A program made the position numbers and the translations under genes. Of a stretch of 18,783 nucleotides of DNA, positions 1 through 10,069 are shown one piece after another. The number at the start of each line of letters is the position of its first letter. The first letter of the stretch is position 1. The stretch comes from Phoronis ovalis (Eukaryota; Phoronida; Phoronidae): contig JAOXYB010006567.1 of the NCBI GenBank assembly GCA_028565635.1, positions 1-18,783 of the forward strand. The letters run 5' to 3'. The notes under the pieces are model-generated. The model was not told the origin of the DNA and ran no database searches. It was given only the letters and a program-made list of their open reading frames with translations.

Positions 1-1567
1 TAGTTTTTGTTAAAAAATATAAAATAATAATATTATAGAATATAAGTTAAATTTTATAATTTATAAGTCATAAATTAGTTTAATTATCATTCATAATTAT
101 CATTCATTAATAGTATAAAAGTAAAATAATAATTTTCGTGTTGTTCTTATGGAGGAAGTCCCGAAATTATGAAATAAATATTTATATTATAAATAAAGCA
201 ATTTTTTGCGATTTGACTGAACAAATTAAAAAAATTAGCATGATAACTATTTTTTAAATGCAACTCTTGTATTTCTTAACTTTTGAAAACAACTTTTTTA
301 AGGCAAATACCCTGGGCAAATATTTTCAGACTACACTCAGATGCACCTGAGGTAGCACGAAACAACATCAGAAAATCCAAAGTTTTATTGATAGAGAGTT
401 AGTGCCTCACACTCCCACTGCTCGAGAGGGTTTCACCCTCACTCGCGACAAAAATCCACGCGCCAGCTGCTGTTTCTGGTCCGCAATCCGATTTATAAAA
501 AATCTCCCTCCCAAAAATTCTTGCAACTTGACAGGTATGGGAATATGATACATAATAATATTCAGTCCTTATTAACAGTCAGGTAATGTTCTTCGCATAA
601 TGTTTAGGAAGTTTTAATAATGAATTACCGGGTTACATACTATAGAAGTGGATGAGAAAATCGATTGTGTTCTTAGCAGTGAATGATTCCTAGGAGCCAC
701 CTACTTTTTATAGCAAAACCAACATCTTTATATGTTTCATAAATAAATTGGTGGTATTTTTTTTTAGTATTACATCTGTTCCCCATGAACAAGCAAGCTG
801 CAATTATTAAATTGATCAGACAATGAGCAAAACTCTATTTCCGATTTGAAATTCAAATTAACATAACTGTTTAACATTTGAATTAGGATTCTGTACGTAG
901 TTCCAACCGGAGGAAGGGGTTATTGCAATTCATTGTAATGATATATCAAAAATAAAAGTTGCTTAACTGGCGAAACCTTTAAAAACTTTTTTTAGTGTTA
1001 AGAGACAAACATATATAAAAATAATTTTTTTTCAAGCTGTCGCGGCTGTTAAACAAGTCACGAGGTTAATTTTCATTGAAAAGAGGTCAAGAAATCATTC
1101 GAGCAAAACTTAATTAAAGTACAGTACAGCCTGCTCCTGTAAAAATAAGAACTCTGCTCACCAACTTATTAACACGCGTTTTTTAAAGGTAAAATTATTG
1201 TTTTTAATTTAGCATGTCATTTATCTTCATGGAAACTAATAATTAGATTTTGATACAACATTGACCATTATAACATAATTACTTATGTTTCTGCATCTTT
1301 TAACTGGGAGTTTCCCTGACTCAAGGCCACTCAAGGCTAGCAGTTATTTTAAACATTAAGGAAAGCCCATTGGGAGTGTCTAACTTGTTGCACTCCAGAA
1401 GTATATTTCGCAAGCACGGCTCTCATATTATTGCATGTACAGTACATTATATACATGCACTGTTTATTTACGACACCGAAGTATAAATCTAATACGTGTA
1501 CTTGTCAAGAAGAAGAAGTCAGGCATGAACTGAACACTTGTACAGTATACTCGTATAGCCTTCCACT
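1..1567. other. Intergenic DNA upstream of the Toll-like receptor; no gene seen
   Basis: AT-rich sequence with no long reading frame and no recognisable protein similarity in any frame. A perfect 13-base tandem duplication (AATTATCATTCAT twice) lies at 82-107. A locally more CG-rich block at about 405-490 is followed by a TATAAAA at 494-500, which could be a promoter or an old repeat fragment; no exon could be tied to it. The last ~100 bases before the receptor start hold a second TATA-like motif, listed separately. No tRNA, rRNA or mobile element could be supported here. Confidence 0.6.
1482..1488 (+). promoter_or_regulatory. Candidate TATA box of the Toll-like receptor gene
   Basis: TATAAAT lies 80 bases before the receptor ATG, a plausible place for a core promoter if the 5' UTR is short and unspliced. 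Such motifs are common by chance in AT-rich DNA, and many Toll-like receptor genes have a separate non-coding first exon, so this is only a candidate. Confidence 0.25.
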
Positions 1568-3955
1568 ATGACGGATGTCTTACATGCAGTACCGTTGAGG
1601 ATTGTTATGTACGCGGTGATTATTGGAAGCCAGTTAATATCAATGGAGTGCTTTCCGAAAAAATGTCGCGAGTTTGAGGATGGGGTTATTCTGGACTGCT
1701 CGCATGCTGGTTTAAATCAAATACCCTCCGATTTAAGTAGTCTGTATTATTCTGTTGATTTCTCTTACAATAACATATCACGTGTGCCAGGAGGGTATTT
1801 ACAGAATCTGTTTCGGCTAGTTGTATTAAACATGTCCTATAATAAAATAGTATCGGTTGATTCGTTTGCTTTCGCTAAATTGAAAAGACTTCGCATTCTA
1901 GATTTATCGCATAATTCCATAAATTATGATTATCTATCACCAAGACTACTTGAAGACTGTGCATCACTTAGTTATTTAAACATTAGTTTTCAAACAGTGG
2001 TTCCGGGCGTTTTACATCCTACATACTATCCAAACCGGACATTGCAAATGGTGAAAAATCTTACATCTCTAACGATTGATTTTGTACCAGCAGCGTTTGG
2101 TGAAGAGTTTGAAAATTTAACGCATTTGCAAACTTTAATTTTGAGCCCTGACTTAAGCTTATGTTGGATCGGTATTCGATTAAGAAGACAAATGTTTAAA
2201 AGTTTATTAGAGTCCATACAATTAAAAACGATAGTATTGGATAAGTGTTGTGTGTTTGCTGCGGATGCAGACGTTTTCGTTGGATTCCAGTATTTAGAGG
2301 TATTTTCAATGAATCATAATCATCATCTCGGTTTACTAACGATTTTTAATTTTCTAAAAAATGCACCAGCTCCAATTCGAAAGCTGTATATTAGCGATAC
2401 AAATAATATCCATGATGCGCTGTTCTTGAACTCGACACTTTTACGAACCATAGAACACTTCCCATTGGAGGTGTTAGCAATGTGTAGTAATTACATAAAA
2501 GGGATATCTTGGCATTTTCACAAATATTTCCCACATCTTAGAGAACTATACCTTGCGCAAAATGTTTTAGTTGAATTTAGTCCTCTGCGACCTTCTCAGA
2601 CCGGTGCGGATAAAATGTATTTTGACTTGGTACTGTTACCAAAGTTAAATGTGTTGGATTTAAGTGGATCTGATGATACTTCGAGGTACGAAGTACCAAC
2701 AATATATTCTAGAAATATTTTTAAATCAGAAGGAATTATTGAAAAAGCTCAAATGAAAGCTGGGAAAAGAACATATTTTCAAAACGCAGTCACACGGAGT
2801 GCAATTTACTCTTTACCACCAAACTTGGAATTTCTATACCTAAAGAGTACATTTCGACCAGGAGGGCATACGGGCTATATATTTTTATTCCCCAATAACT
2901 TGAAAATATTAGATTTATCAGATAACCATTTCGGTCATTTTCCAATCTCACACCAAGACTCGTTCAGAGGATTTAATAATTTAGAAGTTTTAATTATGAA
3001 GAATAACGATTTTCCTTTTATGCCAGCAGACGCCTATAAATGCTGCCCTAAGCTCAAGACACTAGTATTAGCTCGGAACAAATTGTCAGACATGTTAAGC
3101 AAAGACAACTCTGGAAACGACTTCATCAATCTGGATGTTTTGGAAACACTGGATTTATCCAACAACGACATTTTTGTTATCTATAAGGAGACGTTCAAGT
3201 ATATGAGAAATATAAGGCAAATTATTCTTTACGACAACCGTCTTACCTCATTTGCTACAAATCTGCATATTCCAACTTTGCAATATCTAGATTTGTCATT
3301 GAACTTTTTTACTGATGGTAACATCGATATATCAACAATGCAAGCAATAGAGACAATTAACGTTTCTTCTAACAGAATAGAATTTCTTAGTAAAGAAGCT
3401 ATCTCCAAACTTGAAACCAAAAATGTTTCTATAGACATTACAAACAATCCATTCAACTGTACAAGTTGTTTAAGTCTGACAATGATCCGATGGATTCTTG
3501 ATACAAAACGTTCTGTAAGCCTTGTTCAGGAGTCTCACCTTACATGCTCCAACAATCGCTCTTTGCGATTAACAAAAATAAACATAACCGGATTAGAAAA
3601 CCTTTGTGTACCAGCAACCGTTTGGATATGGGTCTCAGTGGCAATCATCTTAGCCATCGCCATATTGATCATTACACTCGGTTTGGTTCACAGATATAAA
3701 TGGACGTTAAAATTTTGGCTAATTCACGCTGCAAGGAGACAATATAAACAATTGTCTAATACGGAATATGATTATGACGCTTTTATATGTCACAGCTCTA
3801 AAGATAATGAGTGGATGGACGTTTTTAAGACCACTTTAGAAAAAGGAAGTAGACCGCATTTAAGGCTTTGTATACATTACAGAGATTTCTTGCCTGGGCA
3901 ACCAATAATTGATTGCATCAATGAGGCGATCGTCAACAATGAGGCAATCGCTTGA
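1568..3955 (+). CDS. Toll-like receptor with truncated TIR domain (795 aa, single coding exon)
   Basis: Type I membrane pattern-recognition receptor. A hydrophobic leader covers about residues 9-25 (Met14 is an alternative start), followed by a Cys pair at 28/33 resembling an LRR N-cap. About 20 leucine-rich repeats follow, with clear LxxLxLxxN cores such as LRILDLSHN and LETLDLSNN. The C-cap runs about 626-682 with Cys631, Cys634 and Cys680. One membrane segment spans about 685-707 and is followed by basic residues. The cytoplasmic TIR starts with box 1 at 734-742 (YDYDAFICH) and has box 2 at 767-777 (LCIHYRDFLPG), with the BB-loop Pro776-Gly777. The frame then stops after NEAIVNNEAIA, so only ~62 of the usual ~140 TIR residues remain and box 3 (FW) is missing. 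No intron interrupts the coding part. It may be a decoy or dominant-negative receptor, a recent pseudogene, or have an unseen downstream exon. The intact ectodomain argues against old decay. Confidence 0.93.
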   Translation: MTDVLHAVPLRIVMYAVIIGSQLISMECFPKKCREFEDGVILDCSHAGLNQIPSDLSSLYYSVDFSYNNISRVPGGYLQNLFRLVVLNMSYNKIVSVDSFAFAKLKRLRILDLSHNSINYDYLSPRLLEDCASLSYLNISFQTVVPGVLHPTYYPNRTLQMVKNLTSLTIDFVPAAFGEEFENLTHLQTLILSPDLSLCWIGIRLRRQMFKSLLESIQLKTIVLDKCCVFAADADVFVGFQYLEVFSMNHNHHLGLLTIFNFLKNAPAPIRKLYISDTNNIHDALFLNSTLLRTIEHFPLEVLAMCSNYIKGISWHFHKYFPHLRELYLAQNVLVEFSPLRPSQTGADKMYFDLVLLPKLNVLDLSGSDDTSRYEVPTIYSRNIFKSEGIIEKAQMKAGKRTYFQNAVTRSAIYSLPPNLEFLYLKSTFRPGGHTGYIFLFPNNLKILDLSDNHFGHFPISHQDSFRGFNNLEVLIMKNNDFPFMPADAYKCCPKLKTLVLARNKLSDMLSKDNSGNDFINLDVLETLDLSNNDIFVIYKETFKYMRNIRQIILYDNRLTSFATNLHIPTLQYLDLSLNFFTDGNIDISTMQAIETINVSSNRIEFLSKEAISKLETKNVSIDITNNPFNCTSCLSLTMIRWILDTKRSVSLVQESHLTCSNNRSLRLTKINITGLENLCVPATVWIWVSVAIILAIAILIITLGLVHRYKWTLKFWLIHAARRQYKQLSNTEYDYDAFICHSSKDNEWMDVFKTTLEKGSRPHLRLCIHYRDFLPGQPIIDCINEAIVNNEAIA
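3920..3955 (+). repeat. 18-bp tandem duplication at the TIR break
   Basis: Two adjacent 18-base units (3920-3937 and 3938-3955) begin AATGAGGCGATCG and AATGAGGCAATCG, 12 of 13 bases alike, and then diverge. They encode NEAIVN and NEAIA-stop. TIR domains normally have one such helix start (INEAI) followed by a Ser/Lys-rich turn and strand. The repeat therefore sits exactly where family resemblance ends and closes on the stop codon. Confidence 0.6.
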
Positions 3956-4172
3956 TATAAGTCATGCCGTACACAGTTTTTACAAAAAAAGTTTATTAGT
4001 CCCTTCTTTCTTTCATTATCTTTTTGGATGTTTTCTAAAATATGAACACATGACAGTGACAAACTATACAGTACAAATATATTATAAGGGGACGATTGAG
4101 TACCTTTCGGCACAACTTATTGGAACCATAAACTTCTTGTCAAATTTTAAACAGCTGACTGAAAAGATAAGA

Positions 4173-4242
4173 TAGGAAAAGTAATGGTGAGGTAATACTA
4201 CTGAGGTAGTAACTTTAAGACTATGCAAATTTACTTTTCCTA
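4173..4242. repeat. 70-bp nested foldback
   Basis: Outer arms TAGGAAAAGTAA (4173-4184) and TTACTTTTCCTA (4231-4242) are perfect 12-base inverted repeats. Inside them a second perfect hairpin, TACTAC-TGAG-GTAGTA, lies at 4196-4211. It is about 220 bases past the receptor stop, so it may be transcribed in the 3' UTR. No clear target-site duplication flanks it, so a transposon origin is not shown. Confidence 0.6.
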
Positions 4243-4369
4243 ACTGATACATGATTCTGTAATCAACAAAGAGACCATTTCGGGTAAAAGTATCTTTTTA
4301 GAGAAAACATTCAAAAAAAGTTTAGCTGGCTCCAACACCGATGTAGTTACAAAGCAGAAACTTGGGCAA

Positions 4370-4386
4370 AATAAACTTCAAATAAA
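4370..4386 (+). terminator. Candidate polyadenylation signals for the receptor gene
   Basis: AATAAA occurs at 4370-4375 and again at 4381-4386, about 420 bases after the receptor stop. These are the first perfect signals seen on this strand after the stop. Position and motif only; no transcript data. Confidence 0.35.
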
Positions 4387-5070
4387 GATCTTTAAATTGT
4401 ATCATATCTCAGAATTTTAAAACTTTATTCGCAAGTTATGGTATTTCCAACTCAATAGCCGGAAACGTTTTACTTTTTTCTGACTCCTCTTATATTAAAA
4501 ACAGAGCCAATGTTTAAAAATATGAGAAAATGTTGGAATTAAATACTGGCCAGTTTTATATTTGTAGTAGGGTTGTTGGACAATTTTTTCAAGTTTGTGT
4601 TTTAGAAAAGTGACTTTACACCCAAAATGGCCTCCTTGCTTATTACATAATAATTCCAGTTATAGGAAAGACAAGAAGTAACATAATCGTTCGCAATCCT
4701 TATTGTAGCATCTTGCAAAAAGTGTATACTTTTGTTAGTTTAACTTTTTATTTAACGGTCCTAAATGAACCTCAAAGTGTAAGGTATGAATAAGTTACCT
4801 GAACGGGACTAGCCACCTTAAATTATTCACCAGACAAAAAGCGCCAAAAAATTAAACTAAATATACTTTCGGATAATTTGTCCTAGTCTTTTCATATGTA
4901 TTTTCCATTAATATATTCCTTTTTAAAGAACTTTATCTCAGTTGCTTATAAATAACCCGAAAGAATCATTTTCGATAATTTTAATCTCATTTTAACCCTT
5001 TTGCACTCTAGGTGATCTTTTAACTGCTAAATAATCTTTTAATCTAAATAGCAATACTCTTCACCTGCAT

Positions 5071-5229
5071 GGGGATGTCATAAGTCAAATTACAAGCTTA
5101 TAGGACCAATCGTTCTCGAGCTATAGCAAAATCTTTGACCTCTAATATTAGGCCGACAATGGCATACGTTAGGGATATCATATCTCAAGAACTATATACC
5201 TATAGCTTCTACCATCTTCGAGATATAGC
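5071..5229. repeat. Degenerate tandem duplication, period ~100 bp
   Basis: Segment 5071-5127 aligns with segment 5171-5229. Each opens with GGGATRTCATA, has a central CTTATAG or CCTATAG, and ends in a TCGAG-(C/A)-TATAGC block. Spacing is 100 bases. It looks like an old satellite-like or repeat fragment; no coding frame is kept between the copies. Confidence 0.5.
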
Positions 5230-5724
5230 TTGCTGAAGGAAAGAACAGGGGAAAGAAAAAAGAAAACGGACAAAACTAATAGGTTTGCTGTCTACATAGC
5301 AATAAAACAAATCTAAAAATCGTCTTCTGGTTGACAAATTTGACACATGTATCCTCATAATAAACTCCCTCCTCCGAGGTAGAAAAATAATACACGCCAA
5401 GTCTCTATTAACTTTAATACACGCATACTCTATAATTTATATAACCGCCCAGGGTTTCTATTACGAAAGATACGGTACGCAAAATGACTCGCTCAACGTC
5501 TATACGAGATTTATCTTTAATATTAGCAAATGTTTCCTAAACACGCGTCATGATCAACAAGACATGAAACATATATTCAAAATCACCATTGTGTTTACTA
5601 GCTGATTTATAAACTGCATGACAAAAAATCTTTTGAATATACGATAAAAACAGAAACAAAATGTGTGTAAGCTAAGACTACTTTATACAGCTGCCTTACC
5701 AATGAAGTACATGTACGATCTGAG

Positions 5725-5762
5725 TATATACTAGATATAGATAAGCTTAGCATCACGTGATG
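5725..5762 (+). promoter_or_regulatory. Candidate PIPOX promoter elements: TATATA and E-box palindrome
   Basis: A perfect 12-base palindrome CATCACGTGATG lies at 5751-5762, with the CACGTG E-box core at 5754-5759, about 115 bases before the PIPOX ATG. TATATA lies at 5725-5730. CACGTG is the core bound by USF/MITF-type bHLH-zip factors in animals. The palindrome is seen directly; regulatory use is inference. Confidence 0.35.
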
Positions 5763-5876
5763 AGTTCCAATCTTATCTGGTACCCAGCTTATACAGGTAC
5801 TTTTGTTTGGCATGGTCCATCATCAGTCACAATGTATTGACTAGAACCGTCTCTAGATTTCTTAATTACTGTAATA

Positions 5877-8800
5877 ATGAACACGATATGGGATGTACTA
5901 GTGGTTGGGGCTGGTGTTGAAGGTTCGGCAACCTCATATAATCTGGTGAAGGAAGGTCTTAGAACATTGCTGCTGGAGCAAGTAAGTGTGTTACATACAT
6001 TGCTTTCACCGTTCTTGCTTGGATGTATAATTTACACCTATTATAAGGCTATAAGGGGCAACAGGTGTTCTTATGTAATCTGGCTCTGATTTTTTCTTCT
6101 GAAAACGTATCTCGAGGCAATCAGTACTTCATACACGGTTGATATGATTCCTCTGAGAACTAGAACTGCCTCAGTGCGTGATTTTGGTATGCATACTACA
6201 AATAAAGCTAACCTCTATTCGATTAACTCATGTGACTGCCAAAAAAGAAAGTACCTTTTTTATTTCTCCTTTGCAGTTTCCATTGCCACACACTAGAGGC
6301 AGTTCTCATGGTGGATCAAGAATAATTAAGCGAGCGTATGAAACAGAAATATATACCGAAATGATGGTAGAGGCCTATCGACTTTGGGAAAACCTAGAAA
6401 GAGAATCCAAAACAACTTTGTTCACGTATGTTTGATGCATGCCAGATATCTGTCATCTAAAGTACATAATTACTTGTGTAGTAGAATATAGTACCTAGTC
6501 ACATTCTTACAGTGTTAAAAGTAAATTGTTAGTACATATAAATCCAGAAATACGTGTCATTGCTTCAAAAATAACTTAAGTACGGATTAAGCTAGACATT
6601 TATCCGAAATGAATCCCTACTGGCCTGTTTCTTAAAAACTATTTTTTATATAAACTCTTCTTTCTTGGAAAGCACGCAGAAGCGTAATACAATTGGTTAC
6701 TTATAGCGAATTGTAGAAGTCTTGTACATGTATAATTAAATGTCTGTTAATCATTTAAATGTTTATGTTTTAATCACTCTGGAAGCTGCTACTATTTTAA
6801 AAAGAAGTGACTTTTATAAAGATAAATACGGCATAAAATTGACAAAAAACACCCTGGATTATTCTTTTAATTTTGAACATGTTTAACAATATTGTTTTTC
6901 TTTACATCTGAAGAAAAACTGGATTATTACTTCTAGAAGGACCACCGTTCAAAAATCTAAACGTGGGCAAGAAATGTTTTGAGAACTTTAAACTTGCATA
7001 TAGATGGTTGAAAAATGACGAACTCCAGAGAAAGTATCCGTCATTAAATATTCCTAAAGATTACGAAGGATTCTATGAAATCGATGGAGGAACTCTAGCT
7101 GCTAATAAGGTCTTAGATGTGTACCAGGTACGAGCTAAGTTTAACATCTCTTTAAAAATAAATACAATCTATCTACAGTACTACAGTTTGAAATACCATA
7201 ATCCTACTATATGCTACCAACAAATATTTGAGGAAGGTAATATCAACAATAATCAAAAATAAAAATAATCAAAATTGCAACTGGCATAATCTTAAACAAA
7301 TCAAATGTATTGGTAATATTTGCTAAAAAAAAATAACTGAGAAACATAACTTTAAATTGGATGTTTTAATTCTTGCCTTTTGTCATGAAGCATTCTAGAA
7401 CTATGTATGAGTGTAGTTTATATTTAGAACTTGGTATTTAAATGTGCACTAGCAGCCATATTCTTGGTAATATATATGTTGTTTTCACATATATGTATTT
7501 ACAAGGGTACAGGACTAGCCTACTATAAGTTTAATGTTTGGATAATCTCAAATTCAAAGGGCAGTACCATACTTAAACTTTTAGGGCCTCTTTAGAAAAT
7601 ATGGTGGCACAATACACGATTGTGAGCCTGTGGTGGACATTACCCCAGGGGAAATCATTACAGTTAGAACACCTCAAGCTTCATATCAAACTAAGCACCT
7701 AATAATAACACCCGGACCATGGTCTACTAAATTATTAAAACCTTTAGAATTGGATTTACCTTTAAAGGTAGGATTCTTCAGTTTCTAACGTAAGTTATTT
7801 GAATAACATGTATTAATAAAAAAGAGTATTAAATTGAAAAAATGTCTAATAAATAAAATATAAGAAATACGGTTCTAAATTTTCAGATTGATATTCTTAC
7901 CTGTGAAATAATAAATACATACAAAATATGAGATAAGATACATTCCTAAATTGCAGTGGACGAAATACCAAACATAAGCAAAAGGTTATTTTTTAAATTA
8001 AATTTCTGTTTTAATATACTTTCATAATAGTTCGTGTATTTGTTTGTGATCCATTAGGTGATAAGAGTTGACGTCTGCTTTTTCTATGAAAGAAATCCTT
8101 CAAGATTACCAGCAGTGGTGCAGTTTGTTGACTGGCCGTCAGACATGAAAGTGACATACATTTACAGTTTACCATCTGAGTTCGAAGGGTATACAAAGGT
8201 GAAATAAACGTCTATTACAAAATGATAACAACATTTTTATGCACTTCTTAATTTTACAGTCCTACGGTCCACAACACGTTTTTAATCTCTTTTTATGCGA
8301 AATAACATTTTTAAGATTTGGATAAATACAAAATAATACTTTACGTGTGTAAATCTGTGACTTAAACGAATCTATGTTGTATAATTCATTACATCATCAT
8401 ATTGCAGGTAGGAATACATGATGGTTATGAAGTAGATCCTGATAAAAGAGATGTTGGCGTTAAAAACAGCGACGTTAAGAAACTTAGTGAATTGGTGAAA
8501 AAGTTTCTACCTGGACTTGATCCTAAGCCCAGTATTATCGAGCCATGTTTGTACACGGTATTTATTTCCAGTATTTCACCCATACATGAAACGATCTTTT
8601 CTAGATGCTACACACAGGCAGGTGACGCAACTAAGTTTCGGTTTTAATCTTATTCATATATGTAGCAACTAACGAACAATGACACTATATAGAGATCAGT
8701 GAAATTAGGTATCCACTTAATGAAATAGATTCGTCGAGATCTCTAGTTTAGACAGATAGAACAAATCCCATATGTCTCCAGTCGCCATTATATATAACTT

Positions 8801-9702
8801 TAACCGTTACATAAAGTTTTCGCAATCTTATGTGTGTACATGTGTGACATCACCCTAGATTTAGTATTATGAATTTAAAGAGGATCATCTTCCTAAAATT
8901 TAAATAACACTGATTGTTTTAGTGTGCACCAGACGAACATTGGATTCTAGACAAACATCCAATACAGGACAACATCCTTATTGCCACAGCATTTGCTGGT
9001 ACGAGAAACATACTATTTAATTGCATGCACTTGGCGGAGCCAGCAGTCTCAGACCCAAACGATCCTAGCTTGTATGAACAATGACGTAGTTCTGGTGCGC
9101 TTACGCGATTCATTCACAAAATATATCCTTCGCATGCTGAGCCAAAACCAAAAAAAATCTTATATTCTTTGATCTAAGAAATACCCTCCTTTTTGTTAAT
9201 ATTTTTCTTATTTTGTTAAATTTTCACCGATTAAAGCTGTTCTGATGTTAGATAAAGCAAACAAGTTTTGTGTATAACTAAAATATGCTGATACTTAAAG
9301 GGTCTCCCTGTGGCTCCATCAAGTGCATGCAAATAGTTTGATAAAGTAACTTTCTCAAGGAATACGCGAGTAACTGCTTGCTTCAATCGCTATTATTCTT
9401 ATTACATTTCTCTATATGCATTCCCTGTCAATTTAGTATAATAACATAGAATGATGACAATCAACCCTTAAAAATAACTCGTATACAAATTATTTCAAAT
9501 CCTACTATATGAATTGTCAGCAAAAGAATACATAATTCGGTACAACAGAATAATGTTTATCCGTATATTTTCAGGGCGTGGATTCAAAATGGCGCCCATC
9601 GTTGGGAAAATTTTAACGGAGCTTGTCAAAAAGCAACCGCCATCTTATGACTTAGATCTTTTTAAAATATCTCGGTTCTCTACCAAGAAGTCCCACCTTT
9701 AG
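5877..9702 (+). CDS. PIPOX: Peroxisomal sarcosine oxidase / L-pipecolate oxidase (PIPOX), 8 coding exons, 381 aa
   Basis: FAD enzyme of the monomeric sarcosine oxidase family; it oxidises sarcosine, pipecolate and related N-substituted amino acids in peroxisomes, releasing H2O2. Exons: 5877-5981, 6277-6425, 6914-7127, 7585-7767, 8058-8198, 8408-8557, 8923-8998, 9575-9702. All introns are GT-AG, and the total of 1146 nt stays in frame to the TAG. Residues 11-16 GAGVEG form the Rossmann FAD motif. [10 protein letters not shown] (43-52) holds His46 and Arg50, matching His45/Arg49 of bacterial MSOX. Lys264-Val-Gly-Ile-His268 matches the MSOX Lys265/His269 pair and is split by intron 5. Cys311 in EPCLYT is the expected covalent flavin attachment site. 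[10 protein letters not shown] and [11 protein letters not shown] are family landmarks. The C-terminus Ser-His-Leu is a type 1 peroxisomal signal. The length is close to the human enzyme (390 as I recall). Lys53 stands where many relatives have Arg. Homology and boundaries are strong; start ATG chosen because the Rossmann strand follows directly. Confidence 0.95.
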
Positions 9703-9709
9703 CAATTGG

Positions 9710-9936
9710 AATAAATATTGAACGGTTTACTAATGACATCTTTAATTAGTTTTTTTATATTGTTTGTAACATCCAATAAGAGACAACATATTGTAAGCTA
9801 AGATAAAGTGCCACAAGCGTCTGTCTCCAACTGGATCACAAAGAGTTATTGTTCTTTCGTGGAAAAATGTAGAAAGAGTGAATGTTAACTAAAAATGACT
9901 TTTAATCCAATAAAGACTATATTTAATGCCAATAAA
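9710..9936 (+). terminator. Candidate polyadenylation signals for PIPOX
   Basis: AATAAA occurs at 9710-9715 (8 bases past the stop, probably too close), 9909-9914 and 9931-9936. The last two are the likelier signals and predict a 3' UTR of roughly 230-260 bases. Confidence 0.45.
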
Positions 9937-10015
9937 GTACTATTACAAAGATCAGTTGACGCTTCGCAGTAGTTGTTGGATTTGAATGATCAAAGCTGTA
10001 CTATAAATGCGAATC

Positions 10016-10021
10016 TTTATT
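10016..10021 (-). terminator. Candidate polyadenylation signal for OLF-A
   Basis: TTTATT on the given strand is AATAAA on the minus strand, about 50 bases after the OLF-A stop. Cleavage would fall near 10000, so transcripts of OLF-A and PIPOX would end within about 100 bases of each other. Confidence 0.5.
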
Positions 10022-10069
10022 GTCCGTAAAGTAACAGAAATTAGTGTTTACATTAAACTACACCCAGAT

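Larger units (their letters stand above)
3956..5876. other. Intergenic DNA between the receptor and PIPOX
   Basis: No convincing gene. It starts with the presumed 3' UTR of the receptor. The +1 frame from 3909 to 4175 stays open past the receptor stop, but its product is not a recognisable intact TIR half. A foldback at 4173-4242, polyadenylation signals near 4370 and 4381, a degenerate repeat at 5071-5229, and an E-box palindrome at 5751-5762 are listed separately. The rest is AT-rich without visible structure. Confidence 0.6.
9703..10069. other. Tail-to-tail spacer between PIPOX and OLF-A
   Basis: This 367-base stretch separates the PIPOX stop (+) from the OLF-A stop (-). It carries AATAAA signals for both strands and nothing else recognisable. 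The two 3' UTRs are therefore short or may overlap antisense. Confidence 0.7.

Noticed and set aside
405-540. CG-richer block with TATAAAA and a CAG/GTATGG donor-like site
   Set aside because: The TATA-to-donor distance leaves almost no exon, and no coding link to the receptor can be shown.
8011-8196. 61-codon minus-strand frame
   Set aside because: Antisense shadow of PIPOX exon 5.
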